From Adineta steineri (lineage: Eukaryota > Rotifera > Eurotatoria > Adinetida > Adinetidae), in NCBI GenBank assembly GCA_905250115.1, contig CAJNOI010000058.1, forward strand, positions 193,149 to 257,148: 64,000 nt of DNA, given 5' to 3'. A program made the position numbers and the translations under genes. Of the stretch, positions 25,148 through 37,568 are shown piece after piece (positions within the stretch are counted from its first letter, which is position 1; the number at the start of each line of letters is the position of its first letter). The notes under the pieces are model-generated. The model was given only the letters and a program-made list of their open reading frames with translations. It did not search any database and was not told where the DNA came from.

Positions 25148-26920
25148 TCAAACAGCACAACCACTGGCAAGCATAGGAGAAAGATCGAATACAGAAACAG
25201 GTTGTTGTTGTTGCAGTCCATTACCATCTGTTTCATTTAATGCTTGTTCAATAATTTGATTTTCATCATCTTGATTTACTGAACAACTTGTATCTAATGT
25301 TTGGCTAGATTGAGACTCAACCTATATAAATAACGAGAGGAAAGCAACTTCTTTTTATAATAATCAATATTTTAAATCTTGTTTTACTTGTCGAATAATA
25401 TCTTTAACATCAACACTTGGTTCCAATGTACTTGATGAAGATGAAGAAACATTTGATAAAGCTTCTTCAATTTGTAATTTCGATTGAATTATATCCGTAC
25501 GCTTAAAATTTCTTCTATATGGTGTTGATTCAAAATATTTAGGATATGCATCTCGAACATTATCTTCCGATCCACTACATTCTGAAGTGTTATTGGATGA
25601 AACAAAAAATATCGGACGAATGCTTGTCAATGGTTGTTGAGGCTAAATACAAGGAATTAATATGAATTTATTCGAATAGAATACAAACCTGTGGTTTAGG
25701 TGAACTTGGCTAACATATCAAGATAAATATCGATAAATTAGAACAAATTAAAAGTATAAAATCTTACTGTTATCCATCTCATCCACGGATGTTTAGCTGC
25801 ATGTAACATCATTACGTCTAAATAATGATGAACACGTTCTTTTGATGATATTATTCCATATCGTGCACGAACATTAAACTTTTGATTCATTTTATTCATT
25901 TGAATCTATTTCATAGATAAATAATATAATTAATATAATTCAAAGAAATAATATACTTTTCGAGTAATACGCCAGGCAGTTGTACGAAAACAATAATGAA
26001 CACGTATAAATGAAAATAGAATATATCGACATCGTTTTAATTGATAACGCATAAGATAAACGAGTTGACGATAATTACCAGTCATACGACGACCAAGAAC
26101 AAGTAATTTTTCCGAAAATGACTAAAACAATAGAATCTATATGTTTTATTTTTATTTAAAATAATTCGATCGAAGCAAAAGTGGACAAGGATGATATATA
26201 TGTGACATAAACTTACATATTATCTAGATATTTTGTTGACTTAAAAAAGATTAAATTTAGTCTTTGAGAATAAATCAAATGATGAATTTTTGAAAGTTCT
26301 TACCTCAACTTCATCTAATGATCGTCCATCTTCCATATTTAAATTTTTCCAAAGATTTCGAGTTGTATCAATATAATCATTTAATTCATTTTTAATCGAT
26401 TTCGAATACATTTCAATCACCATTAATATACTTGTTATAAATCGAAAATATGTTCCGAAAAGTTTAAATTTTTTTTCTTTACGAACATTTGTTATATTAT
26501 TAAAATTACTATTAATTGTACTGGATTTTGAACTTTTATTTATCACGGATAAAAAGAATAGATTACTATAACGTTCAATAACTTCATCGGAAGTTTGATC
26601 AACAATTGGACAGATATGTCGAATAGAATTAATATGTGAACAAAGAAAATGATCCAAACTATTTACTAAACCGAAAATAAAAATTAATATTGCTTATTAT
26701 TTAAGAAGGTAAATAACGTACGATAAGAATGATATGGCAAGGGCAAAGGTTGAATAATATTTTTATGTACTGATAAAATTGTTTGTTCAATAATTATTAA
26801 AATAAAACGAATTGGTAATGGAGAATTCTGTTTCTCTTGTATATATCGATTTCGAGCACTTGTCCATGTTGTTGCAATAAGGGGTAATTGAAATAGTTGA
26901 CCTCTGAACTCCGGTAACAT
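25148..26920 (-). CDS. Perilipin-like (PAT-family-like) protein, 437 aa
   Basis: Complement of 25148..25321, 25388..25642, 25689..25709, 25768..25905, 25957..26121, 26304..26665 and 26722..26920; 1314 nt, phases consistent, ATG start. Residues 1-100 resemble the perilipin PAT region in pattern: QLFQLPLIATTWTSARNRYI, a hydrophobic helix, then SLDHFLCSH and ICPIVDQTSDEVIERYSN (perilipins: A-C..LD.+EE+.PI...P..Q+). The middle has amphipathic segments (SLDEVE.., YRQLVYLMRYQL). The C-terminus is Ser/Gln-rich and likely disordered. If correct, it would coat lipid droplets. One exon is a 21-nt microexon (PSSPKPQ). The family call rests on pattern only and is tentative. It is head to head with PDIA3, with a GA-rich tract just upstream. 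Confidence 0.6.
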
Positions 26921-27379
26921 CTTAAAGTATAAATATTATATTATAAACTTCTTATCTGTCTCTCTTTCTCTCTCTATCGTTCGGCTTGTTCTGTATTTGG
27001 TAGTTATATTCACCAATAAGAATTATTTGTTTCTCCTCTATAATATACTGTCAAATAAAAAATAAAATTAATCTAGTAAATAAATATAAAATTAATATTA
27101 AAATAAAAAGTAAAGATAAAATTTGAAAATTCTAATTAAAATAACTGGAAAATATAATTGATCCAATCGAACATCTCCAAGTCTACAAATTTTCTCTTTC
27201 CTTTCGTTGTATATATTCGTTAGCCAGCTGCTGCGATCCTATTGATAGAAATTCAAGTATAAAAGAAAGATCATCTTTGCACCGCTATTCGATTTTATTT
27301 ATATTTACACCTGGATATTATTTCATCTTAATTTTCTAGATCAGTCTTTAGTTATTTTTCTCATTTTGATCGAACAAAT
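26921..27379. promoter_or_regulatory. Bidirectional promoter region
   Basis: 459 bp between divergent start codons (perilipin-like on minus, PDIA3 on plus). It contains a CTCTCT tract at 26957-26979, read as GAGAGA for the minus gene, and an AT-rich core. No ORF. Function inferred from the head-to-head arrangement. Confidence 0.55.
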
Positions 27380-29488
27380 ATGCGTTCTGTACTCTTCTTT
27401 GCGCTATTCATCGGTTTTCTAGCTTGTACATACGCAAGTGATGTACTTACTCTTACTGATAGTGATTTCGAGACAAAAGTAAAACAACATGATGTTTTAC
27501 TCGCTGAGTTTTATGCACCATGGTGTGGACATTGTAAGTTATTTCAATAATATTTTCTAAGAAAATATAAGATTATTTTCTTCCCAAAAAAAGGTAAACG
27601 ACTTGCACCAGAATACGAAAAAGCTGCTACAGCATTATTAAAAAGTGATCCACCAGTTGCTTTAGCTAAAGTTAGTAAAATTTCTTTTCATATTATATAA
27701 ATAAATAAAAATCCATTTTCTTAAGGTTGATTGTACAGTTGAAACAAAAGTCTGTGGTAAATATGGTGTTAGCGGTTATCCAAGTATGTTGCGTTTTTTT
27801 TATGTTAGGAATTTTTATATTAATTAATGTATTATTTAGCATTAAAAATCTTTAAAAATGGAGAAGTTTCTGAAGACTATAATGGTCCACGAGAAGCCGG
27901 TATGATTACAATATAAGACATATATATGTTTTAATTGTTGTTTTTTCTGATTAGATGGTATTGTTTCAACAATGCGATCAAAAGCTGGTCCATCATACCG
28001 TGTACTTGAATCATTAGCTGATTATGAAAAATTCTTAGAACATAATGATCATAGTATCATTGGTATGTTGAATAATCAAAAATAATATTAACAAGATTCT
28101 CTAATTTTCTATTCTATAGGTTATTTTGATAGTGATTCTCATTCATTGAAAAATGATCTTGTTAAAGTTGCCGATCAATTATCTGAAAAATTCCGTTTTG
28201 CTTATACAACAGCTAAAGATGTTCTTGAAAAAGTTGGCCAAACAAAGTAAACAAAGAAAAATTTTCTTTTTTATATGAAAAATTATAATATTTTTTCTAC
28301 TTAGTAAAATTCTTGTTCATCAACCAAAACGATTACAATCAAAATTTGAAGATGCTTATTCAGTTGTCGAAGGTTTTGGTGATAAAATTAAATCATATAT
28401 TCAAGGAAAAATGTAAGATTGTTTTGTTTTTCAAGACTTTATTATATTTATATATCATTTTAATTTAGTCATGGTCTTGTTGGTCATCGTACAACATCAA
28501 ATGTTGCTGATTACAGTAAACCATATGTTACTGTTTATTATAATGTTGATTATGTACGTGATACAAAGGGTACAAATTATATTCGTAATCGTATCTTAAA
28601 AGTTGCAAAGAAATTAGCTGATGAAAATGTTAATGTTCATTTTGCTGTTAGCAATGCTGAAGAATTCCGTCACGAATTAACTGAATTCGGAGTTGATGAT
28701 GTTAAAAAAGATGGCAGATATGTTCTTGCTCGTGGTCCATCTGATCAAAAATATAAAATGACAGAAGATTTCAGTTATGAAGCACTTGAAGATTTTGCTC
28801 GTAAAGTAGCTAAAGGTGAACTTGAAGCATACTTAAAATCACAAGCTATCCCAGAACAAACTGAAGATGTTAAAGTTATTGTTGGACGAAATTTCGATGA
28901 TATTGTTAACGATGAAACTAAAGATGTTCTTATTGAATTTTATGCACCATGGTAAAAGAAATCTTTTTGTATTATTTACTTTAATTAAACTTTATCTTTT
29001 TTTATTTTTCTAGGTGTGGTCATTGGTAAGATAGAAAATAATGTTTTGTTATAAATTAGAAATTTTATTTCGTTCTAGTAAATCACTTGCCCCTAAATAT
29101 GATGAATTAGCTAAAAAATTGAAAAAAGAATCAAATATTGTTATGTAAGAAAAGAAGATTTTCAAGGTTAAAAATTGTTTTATAAATAAATATTATTTTT
29201 AGTGCTAAAATGGATGCAACTGAAAATGATGTTCCAAGTCAATATGATGTTCAAGGATTTCCAACAATCTATTTTGCACCCAAAAATAACAAGAAAAATC
29301 CACGAAAATATGAAGTCAGTTAAATATTATTTTGTTAATTAATATAAGATTTTCCTTTTTTTTAGGGTGGACGTGAAGTCGATGATTTCATTAAATATTT
29401 AGCTAAAGAATCAACTGATCCACTTAATGGTTATGATCGTAATGGATCAAAGAAGAAAGGCAAAAAGACAACTGAAGATGAATTATAA
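27380..29488 (+). CDS. PDIA3: Protein disulfide isomerase A3 (ERp57-like)
   Basis: ER thiol-disulfide oxidoreductase that forms and rearranges disulfides, in vertebrates working on glycoproteins with calnexin/calreticulin. About ten exons from ATG 27380 to TAA 29486-29488. Seen: signal peptide ([20 protein letters not shown]); thioredoxin domain a with [20 protein letters not shown] and the cis-Pro loop GVSGYPTLKIF; redox-inactive b and b' domains; domain a' with [19 protein letters not shown] and VQGFPTIYF; and a Lys-rich tail ending TTEDEL. EDEL is a variant of KDEL/QEDL retrieval signals. Introns interrupt both CGHC motifs; the second is on a 12-nt microexon. First exon 27380..27533, second from 27594. 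Domain order and length fit PDIA3 better than PDIA1 or PDIA4. Confidence 0.94.
29014..29025 (+). other. 12-nt microexon encoding the core of the second CGHC site of PDIA3
   Basis: The preceding exon ends CCATG before GTAAAAG. The microexon is GTGTGGTCATTG, between TTCTAG and GTAAGA. The next exon starts TAAATCACTTGC after TTCTAG. Splicing gives P-W-C-G-H-C-K, restoring the active site; skipping it would remove four residues in frame, including the first cysteine. Confidence 0.9.
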
Positions 29489-29939
29489 ACAAATTATCAC
29501 AAAAATTCTTCATCTACTTGAAAGAATAACTTTGTTATCATTCAACTCATTTTTTTTTCTCTATTTTTCATTCCATCTGTTGCCTGTTATTTATATCTGT
29601 AGTTGAGAACTTGTCTTTGTGTGCTTCTTATATTCTTATGTCCGCATTATTTAACAAGAAATTAACAAGCTGTTGTTGTTCGTTTTCTATTTATGCCAAA
29701 TGTTACATGTTTAGCAAACAACAAAGTTTTATATTTATTGTTATCTTAACATTTTCTGTTTTTCACTATATTATAGACACGCTCTGTTTTTTCATTGTTT
29801 TGGTTTTGCAAAAAGAAAAAAAATTTATGACGCTATGTCATTGATAAAAGCAAAGATAATATTTTTCTTAGCGAAATTCTCCATGAGAAAAAAAACTGAT
29901 AGAAAGATTTGATTCTAGAAATATTTTTCTTTTATAGCT
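29489..29939. other. Intergenic region after PDIA3
   Basis: 3' UTR of PDIA3 and 5' flank of the SAP/F-box gene. T-rich; no supported gene. Confidence 0.5.
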
Positions 29940-31175
29940 ATGCTTTCTTCTCCAATAAATCTAATAAATCAATTGTCATATCGTCAAATTCAAAATGAAT
30001 TAAAAAGACGTCGTGTGGATTCAAATGGAAAGAAAAATGATATTGTAAAACGATTAAAAGTTGTCTATGAAAAAGAATCAAAAAGTATGCTTATTGCTCT
30101 TCATATAAATTGAGATCTATATTTATTTATCTTGAGAATATTAGATCAAACAACAAATCTAACAAATTTTTATGATTTACCAAATGAAATCTTTCGAGAT
30201 ATTTTCGATTATTTATGTCCAATAGATATTATAAATTCATTTTATGGACTTAATTATCGTTTTAACGAACTTATTAAAACTATTCCAATGAAATTAAAAT
30301 TTAATAAATTAAATAAAAATGAATATAAACGTGTATTAAAACATATTGTACCTAAAATAAACTTACAACTATATTCATTAGAATTAGGTGTCCTATCAAA
30401 AACAATTCATTCATTTAATTCAGAAATTTCAATTGATTTGTTTACTCAATCATATAATTTCACACAATTCGTAAATCTTCGTTGTTTATCTTTAACATCA
30501 CCTAATCTTGAACAATTGAAATCATTATTTCAAATCATACCTAGTATGTTATCTCTTCGTTCACTTCGTCTTCTTGAACATGATTATTATGGTTCACAAA
30601 ATGAAACAGTATGTAAACTTACACTTGCTAATAATCATCGTTATTCAATGAAAACTAATCATCATCTTTCACATTTATTTATTGAAACAAGTCCTCCATT
30701 TAAAACGTTAACTCTTATTCAAAAATATTTTACAAACAAAATCTCTTTTGATTGTATACAATTGAATATTCGTTGTGCTTTATTTTTTTATCCACATTCA
30801 TTAACATATATTGATTGCGATGGTCTATCTCGTCTTATATCGAATATGAATTATTTAAAAATCGATGTTACTGTTGGAACATATTCACCAGCGTTTGATT
30901 TAATTCGACGTTTTCCACAAATACAACATTTATCTGTAAGAACTATTTCAAAAGCATATGCTAATGGTCATCAATGGGCTGAATTACTTGCTCAAATGTC
31001 AAATATAAATAAACTTGATCTTAATATTTATCTTGATACGTATAATTCTAATCAAGAATTACAAACATTTCAAACAAAATTTTGGCTTGAACGACAATGG
31101 AATGTTGAATGCAGTAAAAAACACAAGAATTCTTCTGAATGTAAAATAACATATCGGAGTAATCAAGTTCGATAA
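29940..31175 (+). CDS. SAP-like plus F-box protein, 391 aa
   Basis: Join of 29940..30084 and 30145..31175 (1176 nt; 60-nt intron), ATG start. Residues ~10-47 (LSYRQIQNELKRRRVDSNGKKNDIVKRL) fit a SAP motif, a helix-turn-helix that binds nucleic acid: L...I..ELK.R.+...G.K..+V.RL. Residues ~56-95 (FYDLPNEIFRDIFDYLCPIDIINSF) fit an F-box, which docks on Skp1 in SCF ubiquitin ligases. The rest (~300 residues) is Leu-rich with irregular repeats such as LRCLSLTSPNLEQLKSLF and LRSLRLLEHD, resembling the substrate-binding regions of nematode/rotifer-type F-box proteins. Substrate unknown. The gap to the next gene is only 111 nt. Confidence 0.82.
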
Positions 31176-31286
31176 TAATTTTTGTTTTTGCTTTTTTCTG
31201 TCTCGAATAAAATCATTCAGATACTAAAATTTTTTACATACTAGTGTTTTTTCTTTTATAGATAATCTAATTTTTCGTAACAGAAA

Positions 31287-34200
31287 ATGGCATCATCAGC
31301 AGCAAGCGGAGATGCCGCTGCAATAGCAAAAGAAATAAAGGCACAGTTAAAACAAGCTCGAGAACTTATTACTCAAAAAGATCATACTGCAGCATTGAAA
31401 TTATGTGAAGTAATAAGTTTGTTTTAATTTGATTTAATACTGTATATTTTAAATAATTTAGGCAATTGTTAAAAAAGATAAAACTTGTTATATAGCTTGG
31501 AATATGATTGCTGCATGTGCACAAGAATTAAAACAATATAATCAAGCTCAATATGCTTTAAATAAAGCAATTGAACTTGATGAAAATCAACCTATTGCTT
31601 ATCAAGTATAATTGATATTTAATTAAAAAAAATGAATGATTTATTTCTCAATAGGGTTTAATACAATTAAATGAACGTTCTCCAGGTTTTCTTAATGAAA
31701 GTGATATTACTAGTGCATTTCGAAAATTATGTTCACTTACTCGTGCAACGTATGTTCAATGAAACATCATAAGAGATTATTTTTTTTGCATTATTTTCTA
31801 ATTCATAGTGATCCCGTAAAATTCTTCGATCATGCAAAAAAATATATTGAATATTTGAAAAAACAAATTAATGTACAATCAATAACTACAAATGAACAAA
31901 ATAATCCTACTCGAATACAATTAATTGAACTTTGTAAAGATATTGTTGAAGAAAAACGTCTAGAATTAAGTCAAGAAGATGAGCGATCCTATCGATTATT
32001 ATCAATTGATACATTTGCACCGATCAAAACAATTCCAACAAATTTAAATGAATTTGTTAGTTAAAAACAAAAAAAACGAAATTCTCAGTCTGTATTTTTT
32101 TAAATATTTTAGTTAAGTAGTAACTATTTCTGGCTTTCACAAAGTAGTTCAGATAGTGATGAGCGTTTAAAATATTACGAAAAATATATTCGTTCAATTT
32201 GTCAAGTAAGCAAAAATATAAAATCAAACGATTTCGATTGAATTTTTTGACTTTTAGATCGGCCGTTCAAGTTCAGATATAGTTGAATATTGTAATGAAT
32301 GTTTAGCATTATTTCCAAATTCAACAATCGCTCAAAATACATTAATTATTATTTTACTTGAATCATTATTACCACAAATATGTATAGAAATATTTTGACA
32401 CCTTATTTGAAACTTTTTGTTTTTTTTTTCTCAGATGATTCATTAGCACCTGTAGGAAAATTAACAGATGCATTAAATCGTATTCGTTCAAATGAAAATA
32501 ATCAAATATCAATACCATCAATATGCGGCAAAGCTTTTTTTTCAATTCGAAATGGAAATTATTCATCCGCACTTGAGCTATTAATTAATATTGATCAAGA
32601 AGATGGTAAAATTAATATTCTACATAATTATAGTTCTATATATATTTTATATAGATGCTTATCATTTGGTATTAATACTTAAAATGGTTTGTTATGCTCA
32701 TTTACATCTTATTAATGAGACGATAAATATAACTTCTATTGGTAAATTAATTAAGAAGAATAAGTTTTAAAGAAATAGAATTATTTTTTCTAATTTAGTA
32801 CGAACAAAATTAATAAATTTTATTGTAAAAGATGTTGTATCATCAACCGAAGCATTAATCGATCTTTGTTTAGCTATGGTTACTTATGATCAAGGTCGAT
32901 ATGAAAAATCTATTCAATTATTTGAAAAAGTATCTTGAAAATTTAATATTATTACACAAAAAATTGAATATTATTTAAATAGATTCGTAATACAACAAAT
33001 AAATATCATAACCGAGCTCTCTATGGTCAATTTAATGCTTATCTAAGCTTAAATAAACCAATTGATGCTCGTACATGTTATGAAACATTACAAGATCATT
33101 TAGAACCAAGTGAAGAATTATCCTGTCGTCTTCAATTAAAATTAATCGAAGAACAACATCCCGCTGATCTTCTTAAAACGTATAGATATTACCGACTTAT
33201 TTCTTTTGAAATTTAATATTTTTTAGTGTACAATCTGCATTACAAGAAGCTAATAATAATGAAGAATTATTTGAATTAACTGTTCAAGGATGGTTAGCAG
33301 TTGGTCGAGCTTATTTATCTATACAACGTTCAAATGATATTTTTGATAAAGATCAATGCAAATATGCCTTTGATAAAGTATATAGAAATAAAAATTTTAG
33401 AAATTAGTATATTTATTTTCTATTCAATATATATATAGGCGATTGAACTTGATGAATATTTTTGGGAAAGTTATGCATGTCTAAGTCGATATTATAATGA
33501 AATTGAACAATGTTTACCAAAAGCATTAGCTTATTCAAAACGTGCTTTTGATTTGAATGAAAATATTGAAAGTGTACAAATAAATTATGTTGATAATCTT
33601 CTTCAAGCTGAACAAATTGTAAACTAAATAAAAAACACCTATATAATATTTATTTTTCTCATTTATTTATGATTAGTCGGATGCATTAGACATACTTGAA
33701 CGTATACTTGCTATGGATAATACGAAAACATGGGCACATTTTCGTTTTGGACTTGTATCACTTCGATTAAATAATGTTCATAATGCTGTTAAAGCATTAC
33801 AAATTGTTTCTCGACGTTCAATGGCTTCTGGGTAAATAATAAAATCTATTTCAAAAAAAAAATTCTATTTTTAACATTATACATATAGTGCTAGTTGGTC
33901 GGCATTAGGTGATGCACATTTACATTCAAATAATTTAAAAACAGCATTCAATTGTTATAATAAAGCAACGACTCTAGAAAGTGAAACACTTTATTCATTA
34001 ACAAGACAAGCATTTGTTTTGACATTACTTGGACGTTATAATGATGCAATTACTTTATTTGATAAAGTCATTAATCAATCACCGAAATATCTTTTAGCAC
34101 GAAAAGGTTTTTCTTTTCAATTATTTATATATTTTTCAATTGTTTTATTTAGGCAAAGGTGAAGCTCATTTATATCTCGCTGTTCAACAAGTAGGACGTT

Positions 34201-37200
34201 ATAAAGATGAAATAGCAGTTTCTCATATTCAACAATCACTTATAGTAAGTACAGAAAATTTAATTCATTATTATTTTCATCGATATGTTTCATAGGCATT
34301 TCATGATGCTTTATGTTTACAATCAAATTATGCATGTTTATGGAAAAAATATGGAGATGCATGTATGCTTCTTCATCCGATCAATGATGATTTAATTAAT
34401 ATACGATTACCATCATTCACAGAAAAATTTGATGAAAATAAAATCAAAGATGGTGATGGTTATATTCGTTTAAAAAAACTTGATCTTCTTCAACGTGCAC
34501 AAAAGTATATTAGACTAAATTTACTCTATTTTTCTATATTTAATTGATTTAAATAGATGTTTTATGCAAGCAATTCGTTTAAAATCACGTTCATCAGTTT
34601 ATTGGTCTTGTCTCGCTCAATGTGTTTATATTCAAGCTCGTTATCATTCAAATGATGAACGTATGCTATTATTAGCATTTGACTATATGAAAGTTGCGCT
34701 TTCATTAAAACCAACGAATTATTTACTTTGGAATGCACTTGGAGTAATTGCAGCACATCCAGGTAGATTTAAAAAAAAACATGAGATCAATTTATGACTA
34801 ATCATCTATTTCTATATTTGCTAGTTGTAAATGAATCTGGTTTTGCTCAACATTGTTTTTTTAAATCTCTTCAATTACAACGATCAGCTGTTGCATATAC
34901 GAATCTTGGTTTTCTCTATTATCGACATGAAAATATTAATTTATCAAATAAAGCATTTTCAAATGCACAACAAACTGATCCAATGTATTCACTAGCTTGG
35001 ATTGGACAAGTATATAATATTCTTATGAATACATTCGAATTAATTTAATATTTTTTATTAGGCACTTATAGCTGAGAAAATCGATTATAATGAATCAATT
35101 GATCTCTATCGTCATTGTATTGATCTTTCTAATCATGTAAAAAAATACCATTTGTTTTATATGAAAAAAAATTGTTTTTTGTTTTTAGTCACAAGGTTTA
35201 TATGGTTATGGAAAAGCAATTACTAATCTTCTGATGAATCCAAAGAATAAATCAACGAATGCATATCGATATTCAGTTGATTATTTAAATGGAAATCAAC
35301 GATCATCGGATGCATTAACAAAATATATTCGTATATATTTTGTTTAATATCAATTTCTTAATGTAAAATTGTTTTTTTAGAACGAAATCCAAATGATGCA
35401 AATGCTTTGCAATGTTTGGGTATTATTCATGAATTTAATCATCGTTTTGTTCAAGCTGCTACTGCTTATCAACTGTAATGAAATAAATGAATTTGTTTTT
35501 AAGTATTCTTTTTCTTTTAATTTAGTTCATTTTCTAAAATCAATCAACAAAATGAATTATCGAAAAGATTACAAAATGATTATGCACGTGTTAAATGGTA
35601 TTGAATTAAATATTAAATAAATTGATAAATTATTCTTGATCTTTTTAGTCGAAGTGGACATGCACAAATCGATGCATTTGTTTCACAAGGAATTAAATTA
35701 ACATTACTTGATCTTCTTTGGTTATCAATTGCTTATGGAAAAATAAATAAACGAATGGATGCTATTGAATGTATGTTTAAATAATTAATTTTATTCGATT
35801 AAATGTGTTTATTTTAGTTTTAAAACGAGCAATTGATGATTCAACAACAACAGATGAAGATCGATCAATATTATTAACTTTTCTTGGACTTTATCAACGA
35901 GAAATCGATCCACAAACAGCAATTAAACATCTTTTCAAAAGGTTCTTTAGTTATTATTTGTTTGTTTTTTAATTTAATTTATTTAGTTATCAAACTAAAC
36001 CTGTTTGTTCAAGTGCTATAACTGCACTTTGTGCAATGGGAATGATAATATCAGATACTCGAATAACATCCGCTGCTTTAAAAGAAATGCCAAAATTAAC
36101 AGATTCAAATTATACAATGAATATACATTTATTAACATGTTTATCAATGTTTTTAACTGTAAATTATTCATATATTATAATATAAAAAATTTCTGTTTCT
36201 TCTTTTTTTATTTAATTTAGAATAAAACTCGTGAAGTATATAGTTATTCAATGAATGCTGTTCATAATTATCCATGGTTAACATGGACATGGATATTAGC
36301 CGTAATGGCACGTATTCAAATAGGAAATCAATTAGGTGTATTAGAAATCATTGAAAGAATTTATCGTTCAAATTTTTCAACAATCGATGAAGTTTGTTTG
36401 AATTTTATTTTCTTCATATTTATTTTTTTCTCGTATTTAAAGAAAATGACAATCCTCGTTGCGAAAGTATTACATCGAGTATCATCGGAACGTAATGAAC
36501 GTATTTTACATATCTTTCAAATGTTAATTATGCATCAACCAAGTAAATATTTAAGATCCGAATGTGACAAGCTTACCTTTTGAGACAGTATAAATCCATT
36601 TTACTTGACAGAAATAGTGATAGTCATGTTATACCTCTGACGAGGGAATTACCCGAAATATCAAAAATCTTTTGAGCTGAAATTTTGCCCACAAATAGGG
36701 CATATATAGATTAGAGAACGTCTAAAAGGATATGTGCCCAAGTTGATGTTTGGCTGAGATATCCATTATTTATTGTATTTGTTCTATAAGGTCCTATCTG
36801 TGCGATAAAATCAAAGTTTCGAATTTAGACCTGAGATTTTGTCAACACTGAGGCCTTAATCAGACAAGCGTACTTACAAAATTTCAGAAATTTTAGACAG
36901 ATTATCTCCGAGATATAAATCCGTCAAAATATTCATGTGAAACCTAATATCCATAAGAAAGCGTCTCTATATTAACATACTTGTATCTCGGAGACAGCCT
37001 TTCAGAAACTTCTGAAACCTTGTGAGAAAGCTTATCTGATTGAGGTCTTAGTGTTGACAAAATTTCAGCTCAAAAGCGTTTTGATACCTCAGGTGGTTCC
37101 CCTCGTGAGAATCGACATTTACCGATATGTATAAATATTAGTCTATAATTTCATAAAATAATTTTTCTTTTAGCTCTACTTGATCTACGTATTTCATTTG

Positions 37201-37268
37201 CGCAATATATTCAATCATTTGATCAATCATTTGGACAAACAATACTTCCTAAGAATATTTTATTGTGA
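31287..37268 (+). CDS. TTC37: Superkiller complex TPR protein SKI3 (TTC37/SKIC3)
   Basis: Scaffold of the Ski complex (SKI2 helicase, SKI8) that feeds mRNA to the cytoplasmic exosome. Many exons with mostly ~50-nt introns, ATG 31287 (MASSAASGDAAAIAKEIKAQ) to TGA 37266-37268. Tetratricopeptide repeats run along the whole protein: ALKLCEAIVKKDKTCYIAWNMIA, YNQAQYALNKAIELDENQPIAY, WSALGDAHLHSNNLKTAFNCYNKA, RKGKGEAHLYLAVQQV and CLWKKYGDACMLLHPI. The last two match the SKI3-specific GLGE.H and CLWK..GDAC segments. Size is compatible with the ~1500-residue family. The final intron (36542..37173, 632 nt) is enlarged by a foldback repeat; the last exon 37174..37268 ends LPKNILL. Confidence 0.9.
36641..37105. 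repeat. Foldback (inverted-repeat) element in the last SKI3 intron
   Basis: The outer arm at 36641-36687 (GAGGGAATTACCCGAAATATC...TTTTGAGCTGAAATTTTG) is the imperfect inverse complement of 37058-37105. A second pair, 36841-36925 and 36985-37058, shares GTCAACACT..G..CT.AATCAGA.AAGC and an ATCTCCGAGATA-like block. The right arms are adjacent; the left arms are separated by ~150 bp, so the palindrome is asymmetric. No coding capacity. Confidence 0.75.
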
Positions 37269-37285
37269 TGATTTTTTTTTATGTA

Positions 37286-37291
37286 AATAAA
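37286..37291 (+). terminator. Poly(A) signal of SKI3
   Basis: AATAAA 17 nt after the TGA stop, just before the convergent ATP6AP2 gene. Confidence 0.65.
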
Positions 37292-37568
37292 AAGGTTTTA
37301 GTCCTTAAAAGTCAAATATATATTTGTGGAATGACAACTTGGTTTTCTAATCAAATAAACAAATATCACGAAAAAGAAACCGACCGAACAACATAAAAAG
37401 ACAAACGAACAAAAAAAAAGAAAACTGAAATATATATGTATAGAGATAAATTGAAAAAATAGTTCAAGTGCACATTGAATTTGATAGAGTTGAATAGATA
37501 AATGAAAGGAAAAAAATGAATAATTAAAATGCCATTCAATGAAAAACGGGGAAAAATAAACGTTCTTT

